This document shows positions 23,661 to 32,318 of a DNA stretch of 47,309 nt, piece by piece. Below the pieces are notes generated by a model. That model saw only the letters and a list, made by a program, of their open reading frames with translations, was not told the origin of the DNA and made no database searches. Both the position numbers and the translations under genes were made by a program. The stretch lies in NCBI RefSeq assembly GCF_900142125.1, contig NZ_FQZT01000012.1:51965-99273 (forward strand), in the 5' to 3' direction. Every line of letters begins with the position of its first letter. The stretch's first letter is position 1. This DNA comes from Malonomonas rubra DSM 5091 (GTDB taxonomy: Bacteria; Desulfobacterota; Desulfuromonadia; Desulfuromonadales; Geopsychrobacteraceae).

Positions 23661-25649
23661 TTAGCTGAGAATTTCTTTTGCCTTGGCGACAAAGTTTTCA
23701 GCTGTAAAACCGAAGTGCTGCATCAATTCTCCGGCGGGGGCGCTGGCACCGAAGGTTTCCATGCCGATGATCGGGTTGCAGCGGCCGACATATTTTTCCC
23801 AGCCGAATGTTGCACCTGCTTCCATTGCGACACGTTTGGTGCAGGCAGATGGCAGAACCTCTTCCTGATAGGCAGCGTCCTGCGCGTCAAACAGCTCCCA
23901 GCACGGCAGGGAAACGACGCGAGTGCCGACACCTTCTGCCTGTAAGGTTTCTCGGGCAGCGACCGCGTGCTGCACTTCAGAACCGCTGGCAATAAGGATG
24001 ACCTGCAACTCGCCTTCCTCTTTAGCCAGCACGTAACCGCCCTTTTGCAGCCCCTCAACTGAGCCGAACTGGGTACGATCAACAGTCGGCAGGCCTTGAC
24101 GGGTGAGAACCAAGCTGGTCGGCCCTTTGCGGTTGGCAACTGCGGCCTTCCACGCTTCAACGGTTTCATTGGCATCAGCCGGACGGATTACGGTCATGTT
24201 CGGCATCGCACGCAGAGACGCCAGATGCTCGACCGGCTGGTGAGTCGGGCCATCTTCTCCGAGGCCGATGGAGTCGTGGGTCAGCACATAGATCGGAGCC
24301 AGCCCCATCAGCGCAGCCATCCGCATCGCCGGGCGCATGTAATCGGCAAAGACGAAGAATGTGCCGGCAAACGGGATCAGACCCGGAGTATGGGAGAGGC
24401 CGTTCATAATCGAGCCCATGGCGTGCTCGCGGATGCCGTAGTGGATATTGCGACCACTTCGGCCCGGCAGCCAAGACGCTTCACCCTTGATTTCGGTATT
24501 GTTCGAAGGCGCTAGGTCGGCAGAACCGCCGATCAGGAAAGGCATCTGCGGAGCCAGCCCCTGGATTGCCGCTCCACTGGCCTGACGGGTTGCTTTATTG
24601 TCACCCGCTTCGAAAACCGGCAGTTTGGCATCCCAACCCTGTGGCAGACCGCCGTCCGAAACGGCCAACCAGTTAACAACGGCTGTCTCAGCTTTTTTGC
24701 CATCCAGCTTCTGCTGCCATTCTTTTTCCAGCTCGGTGCCTTTAGCGACACAGCCACCCATGTGCTCAGCAACTTCAGCAGGGATCACGAACGTCTCTTT
24801 TGGATCGCGGCCAAAGAACTGCTTGGTCAGTGCCAGCTCGTCGCCACCCAACGGAGCTCCGTGGGCATCGTGAGTGTCCTGCTTGTTCGGCGCACCAAAA
24901 CCGATATGAGTGCGAGCGATGATCAGAGAAGGACGTGGATCATTCTTGGCACGCTCCATTGCAGCGTCAATCTCTTCCAGGTTCTCACCTTCAACACGCT
25001 CAACGTGCCAGCCGCAGGCGATGTAGCGCGCGCCGACATCTTCAGTGAAAGCGAGTTGGGTATCGCCCTCGATGGTAATCTTGTTATCGAGGTAGAGATA
25101 GTTGAGGTTACCCAGCTTGAGATGACCGGCCAGAGAAGCAGCTTCAGCGGATACGCCTTCCATCAGGTCGCCGTCGGAACAGATAACCCAGGTTCGGTAG
25201 TCGAACAGTTCGGCATCGACATTCTGCGCCAGGTACTGACCGCCCATCGCCATACCGACAGCAACGGCAACACCTTGGCCAAGCGGACCGGTGGTGGTTT
25301 CAACGCCGGGGACATGACCAAACTCGGGGTGACCGGCTGTTTTGCGGCCGAACTGGCGGAAGTTCTTGATTTCGTCGAGCGGCAGGTCATACCCGGTCAA
25401 ATGCAGCATACTGTAAATCAGAGTCGAAGCGTGACCACATGAAAGGATAAAACGATCCCGTCCAGCCCAGTCAGGATTGGCCGGATTATGCCGCAGATGC
25501 TTCATGTAGAGCAGGTAGGCAATCGGCGCGGCTTCCATCGGCGTGCCGGGGTGACCCGACTTGGCTGCCTCAACCGCATCGGCGGCGAGCAAGCGGATGG
25601 TGTTGATCGATTCTTTAACGACGGGATCGGTAAACTGTTTCGGCTGCAT
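23661..25649 (-). CDS. tkt: Transketolase
   Basis: 662 residues, the normal length, with AAGGAG nine bases before the ATG. Thiamine pyrophosphate-binding segment CSDGDLMEGVSAEAASLAGH with Asp-Asn (LYLDNKITIEG), substrate His residues (SGHPGTPM, THDAHGAPLG), pyrimidine-domain motif IHYGIREHAMGSIMNG and C-terminal domain are intact. It exchanges two-carbon units in the non-oxidative pentose phosphate pathway and makes erythrose-4-phosphate, a substrate of the DAHP synthase encoded elsewhere in the window. Between it and gshA lies a structured leader with its own terminator. Confidence 0.97.
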   Translation of the reverse strand: MQPKQFTDPVVKESINTIRLLAADAVEAAKSGHPGTPMEAAPIAYLLYMKHLRHNPANPDWAGRDRFILSCGHASTLIYSMLHLTGYDLPLDEIKNFRQFGRKTAGHPEFGHVPGVETTTGPLGQGVAVAVGMAMGGQYLAQNVDAELFDYRTWVICSDGDLMEGVSAEAASLAGHLKLGNLNYLYLDNKITIEGDTQLAFTEDVGARYIACGWHVERVEGENLEEIDAAMERAKNDPRPSLIIARTHIGFGAPNKQDTHDAHGAPLGGDELALTKQFFGRDPKETFVIPAEVAEHMGGCVAKGTELEKEWQQKLDGKKAETAVVNWLAVSDGGLPQGWDAKLPVFEAGDNKATRQASGAAIQGLAPQMPFLIGGSADLAPSNNTEIKGEASWLPGRSGRNIHYGIREHAMGSIMNGLSHTPGLIPFAGTFFVFADYMRPAMRMAALMGLAPIYVLTHDSIGLGEDGPTHQPVEHLASLRAMPNMTVIRPADANETVEAWKAAVANRKGPTSLVLTRQGLPTVDRTQFGSVEGLQKGGYVLAKEEGELQVILIASGSEVQHAVAARETLQAEGVGTRVVSLPCWELFDAQDAAYQEEVLPSACTKRVAMEAGATFGWEKYVGRCNPIIGMETFGASAPAGELMQHFGFTAENFVAKAKEILS

Positions 25650-25749
25650 TCGAAATGACTCCTTGGTCGGCTAAGCTGCAGATTTACGGCTAATTTTTGA
25701 ACGGCATATTGAAACAGGAACCGGGCCAAAAGACAAGGAAAACTACAGG

Positions 25750-25797
25750 AAAAAAAGAGGCCGATAACCAGGGGAGGCATTCCCGGCTATCGGCCTG
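25750..25797 (-). terminator. Terminator hairpin in the tkt upstream region
   Basis: GGCCGATA-CC pairs with GG-TATCGGCC (one mismatch) and is followed by eight minus-strand T/A-rich bases, about 100 bases before the tkt start and well after gshA has its own terminator. It therefore ends either a small RNA or an attenuated tkt leader. Confidence 0.75.
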
Positions 25798-25841
25798 TAA
25801 GCAAGAAAGGAGGTATGATGAAACCTTCTTTTTTTGGAGGT

Positions 25842-25873
25842 CAACAGCCTGACTGCCACACCAAGCTGTTGAT
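25842..25873. promoter_or_regulatory. Stem-loop in the tkt leader
   Basis: Perfect 8-bp inverted repeat TCAACAGC...GCTGTTGA around a 16-base loop. With 25750-25797 it makes a two-hairpin arrangement in the gshA-tkt interval (25650-26007). No gene is convincing there; a plus-strand frame with a near-perfect Shine-Dalgarno (25805-26048) is treated in the findings. Confidence 0.5.
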
Positions 25874-25936
25874 GGTTTGTAATTTAGCAGCAGTCGCAAA
25901 GAATAAACACGTGGAAACACGTAAACATTTGTCAGC

Positions 25937-25972
25937 AAAAACACAAAAGCGACTGCACAAATGCACAGTCGC
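25937..25972 (-). terminator. gshA terminator
   Basis: GCGACTG/CAGTCGC stem, extended by TGCA pairs, followed on the minus strand by TTTTGTGTTTTT. Confidence 0.85.
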
Positions 25973-26007
25973 CATAGTTGCCGAGTCGGAAAAAGCAATC
26001 AATGTGT

Positions 26008-27375
26008 TCAACGATGAGAGAAATCGCAGCGATCAAACAAGACTTTGAGCTTCTCTTCCCGGCTTCCCCGCCAGCGTGCCAGCAGTTGTTCCGCCAGAGT
26101 TTCGCCACTTTCGACAAGCTCTTTTAACGGGTACAGGAAACTGCTTTCATCGGCCCCGGTGCAACCAGCTTCAAACTGCCGGCGCAAACTTGTGCTCGCT
26201 AACGGCAACAACTCTGCAGCGATCTCCTGCAGGCTCCCCTGGGATGAGGTCGCCTTCAGCCCGAGCTTCCAAGAATCACGGTAAAGTTGCAAAAAGTCTT
26301 CCTCAGAAAGACAGTTGAATAGTGATTCAATTCTCGTCAGGGCATCATCACAATAAAGCAAACCCTTATAAAAAGCCGCAACAGAGGCCGTATATGCTGG
26401 CGGCAAGCTATCAGCGCTACGAATTTCTATCTGTGGTCGCAGGCGAACCTCTGGAAACAGTGTCGACAGGTGCAGATCCCAATCCGCCAATGTTGCCTTA
26501 CATTCCTGCCAGCCAGTCTCCAGATAATGGCCGAAAGTTAACCGCTGGTTCGTCAAATTGATATAGCGGTTATCCCGTTGGATAAAGTACATGGGAACAT
26601 TGAGCGCATATTCAATATAACTGTCAAAGCCTGCATCAGGCGCAAACAGTTGCAGGATCAGCCCACAACGGTCGGCATCGGTATGCGACCAGATATGACC
26701 ACGGGTCGAGAGAAAGCCGGTCGGATTGTCTTCCATGACGGGCGAGTTGGCAAACAAAGCATAGCAGACTGGAGCCAACCATTGCACCGCCCGCAGCTTG
26801 CGCAGGCAATCGGCTTCGTCAGAATAGTCGAGGTTGACCTGGGTTCCGGCGGTCTGCTTCATCATCCGCTGCCCCATTGAACCAGCCTTCAACATATAAG
26901 GACCCATCACATCATAGCGGGCCTTCGGTAACCAGTCTATTTTCTCAAGAGGCGTAAAGGGTTGCACCCCCAAGCCAAGAAACATCAGGTCGAGTTCGCG
27001 ACCGGTCTCCATCACCAGTTGACGATAACGGCTCAGGTCACGCCAGCTGCAGTGGATGTCGCAACAGAAACGGCCAGAAAGCTCCAGCTGACCTCCCGGT
27101 TCCAACGTAATGGATGAACGCTTCCCCTGCAAACCGAGCAGATGTTCGCCTTCGTAGCTACCCTCCCAGCCACCAACGCCCTCTAGTCGCGCCAGCAGAT
27201 CACGAATCCGTTCATAACTCGCTACTTCGCCAGTTTGACGATCAACGACCAACTTTTCGCTTTCGAGCCCGACCCCCCAATCTTTTCGTGGTCGAGCACC
27301 CCGCAGTAGAAACTCTTTCAACTGCTGCGGGGCGTCAATTAACTGTGCGTGTTTATCGCTGGCAAAGGGCAGCAT
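26008..27375 (-). CDS. gshA: Glutamate-cysteine ligase, GCS2 (plant-type) family
   Basis: 455 residues. Motifs of the GCS2 family used by many proteobacteria and plants are seen: WGVGLESEKLVV near the start, YEGEHLLGL, ITLEPGGQLELSG (metal and glutamate binding), MFLGLGVQPF, MMKQTAGTQVNLDYSDE and LRPQIEIRSADSLPP. It joins glutamate and cysteine with ATP, the first step of glutathione synthesis. The start has only a weak ribosome site and lies 10 bases after the aminotransferase stop, so it is likely translated from the same mRNA and falls under the alanine-rich leader. No glutathione synthetase gene is in the window. Confidence 0.9.
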   Translation of the reverse strand: MLPFASDKHAQLIDAPQQLKEFLLRGARPRKDWGVGLESEKLVVDRQTGEVASYERIRDLLARLEGVGGWEGSYEGEHLLGLQGKRSSITLEPGGQLELSGRFCCDIHCSWRDLSRYRQLVMETGRELDLMFLGLGVQPFTPLEKIDWLPKARYDVMGPYMLKAGSMGQRMMKQTAGTQVNLDYSDEADCLRKLRAVQWLAPVCYALFANSPVMEDNPTGFLSTRGHIWSHTDADRCGLILQLFAPDAGFDSYIEYALNVPMYFIQRDNRYINLTNQRLTFGHYLETGWQECKATLADWDLHLSTLFPEVRLRPQIEIRSADSLPPAYTASVAAFYKGLLYCDDALTRIESLFNCLSEEDFLQLYRDSWKLGLKATSSQGSLQEIAAELLPLASTSLRRQFEAGCTGADESSFLYPLKELVESGETLAEQLLARWRGSREEKLKVLFDRCDFSHR

Positions 27376-27385
27376 CGGCAGCCTT

Positions 27386-28690
27386 TCAGGAACGCAGGTA
27401 GCTGGTCACCGCGTTGGCAATGGTAATGAAAATCTGCGTAAATTCTTTTTCGTCCAGTTCCAGCAAGGTTATGCGGAAACCACGCTCATCGGTACAGAAA
27501 GAGGAGATTGGCACAACGCAAATTCCGGTGGACGCAAGCAGATAGTAAACAAACCGTTTGTCTGCCTCGCAGCCTTCTTTATTGACCAACTCCTCAACCA
27601 GCTGCTTGACTTCGGCATTTTCGATATCCAAAGTCTGTTGACTATTAAGAAGGCCTTTTTCGAACACCACACTCATGTAGAAAGCGCCGTTCGTGCGATT
27701 CACCTTCAGGCCCGGCACCTCTTTCAGTAAATTATAAGCGATGTTCGAATAGTTTTCGTATCGGCTCTTCCGCTGCTCGAGATATTTTGGATATTCCTCG
27801 TGGCTGAGAATCGCCGGGATCGCTTTCTGCGGCAAAGTGGTCGAACAGACTTCGACCATTTTTGAGTTCAAAATACTCTCAACATACTTGGCGAACATCG
27901 GATCTTTATCGGCGTTGTAGACCTCAATCCAGCCACAGCGGGCGCCAGGCCAAGGGACCTCTTTGCTAATCCCCTTCATGGCGATCGCCGGCAGGTCGCC
28001 GATCAGGTCGGAGATGGGTCGGGTTGCCGTCCCGTTGTAGCAAAGGTTGTGATAAATCTCGTCACAGATCAGAAACAGATCGTACTCTTTGCAGAGGGCG
28101 ATGATCTCTTTGAGGATACGCTCCGGGTAAACGGCTCCGGTCGGGTTGTCCGGGTTAATCACCAGGATCGCAGAGATTGCTGGATTGTACTTAATTGACA
28201 AGCGCATATCATCGATATCCGGATACCAGTTGTTCTCCGGGTCGAGTCGATAGGTGACCGGCTTCTGACCTGCGTGGGCACCTTCTGCAGAGGAGTGGGT
28301 TGAATAGGTCGGTGAAGGACCGAGCACCCGAGCTTCACGCTTGAGCAGGCCATAGACTTTCTGGATGGCATCACCCAAACCGTTGAAGAAAATGATGTCT
28401 TCTGCCGTTATCTGGGTCTTGCCCCGCTTATTTGTCAGTTCGGCGAGGAACTCACGAGTCTCCAGCACACCTTTAGTCGCACAATAACCATAGGAGCAAT
28501 CTTTCATCGCCAGGTCAGCGACAATCCCCTTAATCCAGTCCGGAATCTTTTCCCCTTTCGCAACGGGGTCACCGATATTTTCCATGTTGGTTTTGATGCC
28601 AAGCTTCTTCAATTTCTCGGCGATATCGACAATAGCGCGAATTTCATAAGTCAGCTCGCCGGCACCGATGTGAACAATATTGTTGCGCAT
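27386..28690 (-). CDS. Class I/II pyridoxal-phosphate aminotransferase, probably alanine-related
   Basis: 434 residues from the ATG at 28690, eight bases after GGAG. Fold-type I motifs are present: YSYG-like YGYCATKGV near the N-terminus, VINPDNPTGAVYP, CDEIYHNLCYNG, the PLP-lysine region AIAMKGISKEVPWPGARCGWIE and a C-terminal Arg (GFRITLLE). Sequence alone does not settle the substrate; alanine or aspartate transamination is most likely. The Ala-rich leader peptide upstream argues for a role in alanine synthesis. It is first in an operon with gshA. Confidence 0.85.
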   Translation of the reverse strand: MRNNIVHIGAGELTYEIRAIVDIAEKLKKLGIKTNMENIGDPVAKGEKIPDWIKGIVADLAMKDCSYGYCATKGVLETREFLAELTNKRGKTQITAEDIIFFNGLGDAIQKVYGLLKREARVLGPSPTYSTHSSAEGAHAGQKPVTYRLDPENNWYPDIDDMRLSIKYNPAISAILVINPDNPTGAVYPERILKEIIALCKEYDLFLICDEIYHNLCYNGTATRPISDLIGDLPAIAMKGISKEVPWPGARCGWIEVYNADKDPMFAKYVESILNSKMVEVCSTTLPQKAIPAILSHEEYPKYLEQRKSRYENYSNIAYNLLKEVPGLKVNRTNGAFYMSVVFEKGLLNSQQTLDIENAEVKQLVEELVNKEGCEADKRFVYYLLASTGICVVPISSFCTDERGFRITLLELDEKEFTQIFITIANAVTSYLRS

Positions 28691-28713
28691 CTTCTTCTCT
28701 CCATTGCAGGGCA

Positions 28714-28748
28714 AATAAAAAGGCCATGGACTGCTCTGTCCATGGCCT
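28714..28748 (-). terminator. Attenuator terminator before the aminotransferase-gshA operon
   Basis: A perfect 10-bp stem GGCCATGGAC/GTCCATGGCC with a 6-base loop and the run TTTTTATTT on the minus strand, 24 bases before the aminotransferase start. Part of the 5' arm (28743-28736) is perfectly complementary over 8 bases to leader codons 21-23 (28799-28792), the expected antiterminator. Confidence 0.85.
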
Positions 28749-28782
28749 CGGTGTTTTTTACAAACGCGTGCAGCTTCACCCG

Positions 28783-28860
28783 CTAGGGGTGATGGACAGT
28801 TGTCAGGCTTGAACTCGCCGCCTGAATCGCTCGTGCTGCCGCTGCTGCAGTGTGGATCAT
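28783..28860 (-). CDS. Alanine-rich leader peptide (25 residues)
   Basis: ATG at 28860, eight bases after GGAG; TAG at 28783-28785. The peptide starts MIHTAAAAARAIQAASSS and then LTTVHHP, with 8 Ala of 25 residues, five of them consecutive. Its stop codon lies in the loop of a small hairpin (CACCC/GGGTG, 28777-28791). Ribosome stalling at Ala codons 5-15 would expose codons 21-23, which pair with the terminator 5' arm and allow read-through; translation to the end would let the terminator form. Frame, ribosome site, terminator and complementarity are seen directly; sensing of alanyl-tRNA is inferred by analogy with known amino-acid leaders. Confidence 0.85.
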   Translation of the reverse strand: MIHTAAAAARAIQAASSSLTTVHHP

Positions 28861-28894
28861 TAGGTTTACTCCTAAGGTAAAGTTAGCTGCTTGG

Positions 28895-28921
28895 ATTATC
28901 ACAGAGTGAAATCCAAGTCAA
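28895..28921 (-). promoter_or_regulatory. Promoter of the alanine leader transcript
   Basis: Minus-strand TTGACT (28921-28916), 15 bp, and GATAAT (28900-28895) preceded by TGT, i.e. an extended -10. Start of transcription is predicted near 28888. Confidence 0.6.
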
Positions 28922-28954
28922 TCACTTTCCCTGCGCTGAACGGGATTTATTATC

Positions 28955-29860
28955 TTACAAGGCAACCATCAGCAACGTTAAGGTCACCAGGCTGGTGAGG
29001 GTCGAGACAACAACAACCGAAGTTACAAACTGCGGGACGATGTTGTTCTCTTTGGCAATAATTGCCACCAGGATCGCTGTCGGCATAGCCGCCTGCAGGA
29101 TACCCGCGGCCGATTCAAGTGGGTTCAAAACAAACAAAGAAGAGACAACAAATGCAATGGCCGGCACTAAAAGCAAACGTATTCCTGAAGCTAGCCAGAC
29201 ATCGCTTCCCAACGAAACCCGCCGCTGCTCAAGCAACTGCAGGCCTAGGGCAAACAGCATCACCGGAATCATGGCATCAGCGAGGAGGCCGATCATGCGC
29301 GACATCATCAAGGGCACCTCTACCCCACCCAAAGAGACCAGCAACGCCGGTGGCAATGCCCAAAGGGCTGGAGTTTTCAGTACCCCCCAGATTGCTCCTT
29401 TGCTGCCATCATGGGCCCAGCCAGCAGCTCCGACACAAACAATAAATGCGCTTATGGAGATAGCGACAAAATAGATGCTTGCAGGAGCCAATGCCGCATC
29501 ACCAAGGTGAAATCGAACAATAGCGAGGCCATAGTTTCCAACATTACCGAAGGCAGCAATCATGACAAAAGCGGCAATCATCTCTTTCGAACGCCCGAGC
29601 GCCCGGCCGATACCTCCGGCAATAAACACGGCCAGCAGGTGGGACACAACGATAAAGACAACCATCTGCAAAGCCGCATTGAGCTCGATCTGCGACTGAC
29701 TGATGGCCTGAAAGATAAATGCCGGGACAAAAACGTAATAGGCACTGCGAGTCAGTGTTGCCGCCTGCAGCTGCAACTTGCCACCAAGCAGAAAGCCGAG
29801 AGCGACAATGCCGAAAACCGGCATGATCACGTTGAAAAATATGGAAAAAAGCTCCAGCAT
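28955..29860 (-). CDS. AEC-family (auxin efflux carrier-like) membrane transporter
   Basis: 301 residues from the ATG at 29860 (AAGG upstream; a GTG two codons earlier is less likely). Almost wholly hydrophobic with about ten membrane segments in two five-helix halves separated by a short polar loop (GWAHDGSKGAIWG). Family features are the N-terminal MPVFGIVALGFLLG, AAFGNVGNYGLAIV and the C-terminal QAAMPTAILVAIIAKE. AEC carriers move organic acids such as malate or malonate, or amino acids; the substrate is unknown. The 170 bases upstream hold only a weak hairpin. Confidence 0.85.
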   Translation of the reverse strand: MLELFSIFFNVIMPVFGIVALGFLLGGKLQLQAATLTRSAYYVFVPAFIFQAISQSQIELNAALQMVVFIVVSHLLAVFIAGGIGRALGRSKEMIAAFVMIAAFGNVGNYGLAIVRFHLGDAALAPASIYFVAISISAFIVCVGAAGWAHDGSKGAIWGVLKTPALWALPPALLVSLGGVEVPLMMSRMIGLLADAMIPVMLFALGLQLLEQRRVSLGSDVWLASGIRLLLVPAIAFVVSSLFVLNPLESAAGILQAAMPTAILVAIIAKENNIVPQFVTSVVVVSTLTSLVTLTLLMVAL

Positions 29861-30033
29861 ATACACCTTCTCAAGAAAAGAGAGGAGATCAAATTACCGC
29901 TATCTGTCTGTTTTCAGCAAACAAAAAACGCCCCGGCACCTGCGTACCAGAGTGCTGAGAAAGTGGGCTTAAGATTTGGGTTGGCCAACAGCCTGCGAAG
30001 CAGTCGCCACTATACGATAAGCGAGATGCGAGC

Positions 30034-31278
30034 TCACTGCCGCCACTGATGGAGAGTAGTAGCGATGATGTCGAGACAGTCCGGTGCCCGCACGACTTCT
30101 TGATACCCCGGAACGGCTCCCACCCACTTGCCCAGCCGAACGTTACGTTCCTGTGTCAGATAGAGGGTGGGCAACCCCATAAGCGCCGGCCCGTCCATAC
30201 CAGCACTAGTAACGCCAATCTGCCCCACTAGGCCGTGATGTTTTTTCAATTCTTCAAACAGCTGCAGTTGAGCGCGGCGCATATCCGGCCCCTGAAAGAG
30301 CGGTTCTTTCCAGCACAGAGTCAGGTCGACTCCGTTTGTCGGAACAAGCTCCGTGGGAACAGCATCGCCGAAAAAGATGGGAGAGAAGCCGGCATTCGCT
30401 ACCAGTTCAGAAAGCTGCTGCAACTCAGCGAAACAGGTATTGCGCTCGATATCGTGATCACCCGTTCGGACCCAAAGCAGTACCTTCTGCGCTGGCTTTC
30501 CTTCCACGATGTCATCGACCCACGAATGCAAAGAAGCCGATGCCGATTCGCCTCCCAGAAACGCTGTGCGAAGAATTTTCTGTGCTCCTAAAGCATCAAC
30601 GCGAAAAGCCTCAGCGATGATATGAGTGAGATGCTTTGGACTGGCCGGACGTGGCCGGTATGGGCGCAATGATCCTTCCAACCCGGCATCAAGAAGAAAT
30701 CGCTTGGCCTGCAATTCCTGGACAGCACCCGGTTTAATTTGAATGGGGACGCCTGCAAGCAGCGCAGCAGCGGCCAGGTACCAGCCTTCGCCAAAGGAAA
30801 AACCGGGGTCAGCATGGAAAGTGTAAGCGCGGTTGCGCTCTGTGACGATTTTTCTGGCGGCCTTTGCGGCACCTTCAGCCCTGCCGGCAATCTCACTCGC
30901 TTCGGCCGTAGCAAGAAGCCGGGCCAAACGTGCGGCCTCCACTGACGCATCCTCCGCAGTACAAACGATCTCCTCAACGCGCTGCCAGCCGTCTTCACAA
31001 TCTGACAATGTGGGCGCCCGCTGAGATCCGCGCGAGAGCTGTCCGCCACCATAGCGCGCATCCTCTGCCCGAGCTGCATGCGCCCTTAGCAACACCCGCT
31101 GGAGCAATGTCCCTTCTTGGTTTTCCTCCGTGTCGTTCATTGCCCTTGTGGCTACTAGAACAACCTGCTCCAGCCGACATCTATAATCATCACGCACTCC
31201 GGGCAAATGCAGCTTCCCCTGTAATCCCGAGGCCTCTGCCAAAAGAGTGGCGGCCTTTTCTGCGAGCCCCCTTGTCAC
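30034..31278 (-). CDS. Uncharacterised protein, GT-B glycosyltransferase-like C-terminal half
   Basis: 414 residues from a GTG overlapping the epimerase stop. The first ~200 residues are Ala/Arg/Glu-rich and mostly helical with no known motif. The C-terminal half looks like a Rossmann domain of GT-B glycosyltransferases (QKVLLWVRTGDHDIERNTCF, SPIFFGDAVPTE, then GVTSAGMDGPALMGLPTLYLTQERN, like the donor-site loop of heptosyltransferase-type enzymes). Coupling to a sugar-nucleotide epimerase supports a role in surface glycan or nucleotide-sugar metabolism. The assignment is tentative. Confidence 0.6.
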   Translation of the reverse strand: MTRGLAEKAATLLAEASGLQGKLHLPGVRDDYRCRLEQVVLVATRAMNDTEENQEGTLLQRVLLRAHAARAEDARYGGGQLSRGSQRAPTLSDCEDGWQRVEEIVCTAEDASVEAARLARLLATAEASEIAGRAEGAAKAARKIVTERNRAYTFHADPGFSFGEGWYLAAAALLAGVPIQIKPGAVQELQAKRFLLDAGLEGSLRPYRPRPASPKHLTHIIAEAFRVDALGAQKILRTAFLGGESASASLHSWVDDIVEGKPAQKVLLWVRTGDHDIERNTCFAELQQLSELVANAGFSPIFFGDAVPTELVPTNGVDLTLCWKEPLFQGPDMRRAQLQLFEELKKHHGLVGQIGVTSAGMDGPALMGLPTLYLTQERNVRLGKWVGAVPGYQEVVRAPDCLDIIATTLHQWRQ

Positions 31279-32285
31279 AGTAACTTCTTCGACCAGGTCT
31301 TCGGCGCGCGCGGCCCGTCTATTTCCAACTCAACATTGTGCAAAAATGGGCGAGGTCCGCGAGATTTTATCCAGTCGATCATAGCAGCCAAGCCCTCCTC
31401 GAGCTTCACTTTCGGCTGATATTCAAGCAGTCGCCGGGCTTTGTCGGCGCAGCAGTTGGCAAAGAAAACTTCCTGGGGGCGACTCTCAATACGATTCGGC
31501 TTGAGATCGAAATCGAGCAGTCGGGCGATGGTACTCGCAAGCTCGTTGATGGTCACAAACTCATCATCGGGACCGATATTGATGACCTGCTGGACACAGC
31601 AATCATCTGTGGCCATGCGCAGCAGCGGATCGACCACATCGGAGACAAAACTAAAACAGCGCTTCTGATTGCCATCCCCGTAGATATAGGGTTGCCGTCC
31701 TTGCAACATCAGGTTGATGAAAATGGCGGCCACGTTTCGATACGGGTCGTCGTAGCGCTGGCGCGGCCCGATGATATTGTGCGGGACAGCCACCACCCAC
31801 TCCATCCTGTGGGTTTTGGCAATATTGGCAAGCAACCGCTCCGCACACCATTTGCCAATGCCGTAGGGATCCTGAGGAGCCGGCACCATATCCTCAGTAA
31901 AGGGAACCTCATTGGTGCCATATCTGGCCATGGATGAGCAGAGAATGAAGCGCCCTACTCCTCCGGCCGCTGCAGCGGAGACAACTCCCGTAGTCGCCGT
32001 GACAACGTTGCGGGTGACCAGGTGCGGGCTGAATACAGAGAGTCCCTCATAAGCTGTGGCAGCGCAGTGGTAGACAACATCAACCTCTTTCAGCAAAGCG
32101 GCCAGCGGCGCAAAATCGTTGCAGTCGATTTGATGGAACGCAGCACCACTCGGTACATTGTCAAGATAGCCACCAGTTAAGTTGTCACACCCTGAAACCC
32201 GGCAGCCTTCAGCCAGACATCTGTCGGCAACATGACTGCCCAAAAAACCTGCTATCCCAGTAATGAAAACATGTTTTCCGTTCAT
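31275..32285 (-). CDS. NAD-dependent sugar-nucleotide epimerase/dehydratase
   Basis: 336 residues from the ATG at 32285; a GTG three codons upstream is possible and neither has a strong ribosome site. Extended SDR features: NAD motif VFITGIAGFLGSHVADRCL, LDNVPSG, CSSMARYG with the active-site Ser region, and YGIGKWCAERL with the Tyr-x-x-x-Lys pair. GDGNQKRCFSFVSDVV is the substrate-domain motif of UDP-glucose epimerase/WbpP-like enzymes. It probably modifies an NDP-sugar for a surface polysaccharide. It overlaps the glycosyltransferase-like gene by four bases. Confidence 0.85.
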   Translation of the reverse strand: MNGKHVFITGIAGFLGSHVADRCLAEGCRVSGCDNLTGGYLDNVPSGAAFHQIDCNDFAPLAALLKEVDVVYHCAATAYEGLSVFSPHLVTRNVVTATTGVVSAAAAGGVGRFILCSSMARYGTNEVPFTEDMVPAPQDPYGIGKWCAERLLANIAKTHRMEWVVAVPHNIIGPRQRYDDPYRNVAAIFINLMLQGRQPYIYGDGNQKRCFSFVSDVVDPLLRMATDDCCVQQVINIGPDDEFVTINELASTIARLLDFDLKPNRIESRPQEVFFANCCADKARRLLEYQPKVKLEEGLAAMIDWIKSRGPRPFLHNVELEIDGPRAPKTWSKKLL

Positions 32286-32318
32286 TTGAGGCACACCATA
32301 ACAGATATTTCATCCCGA

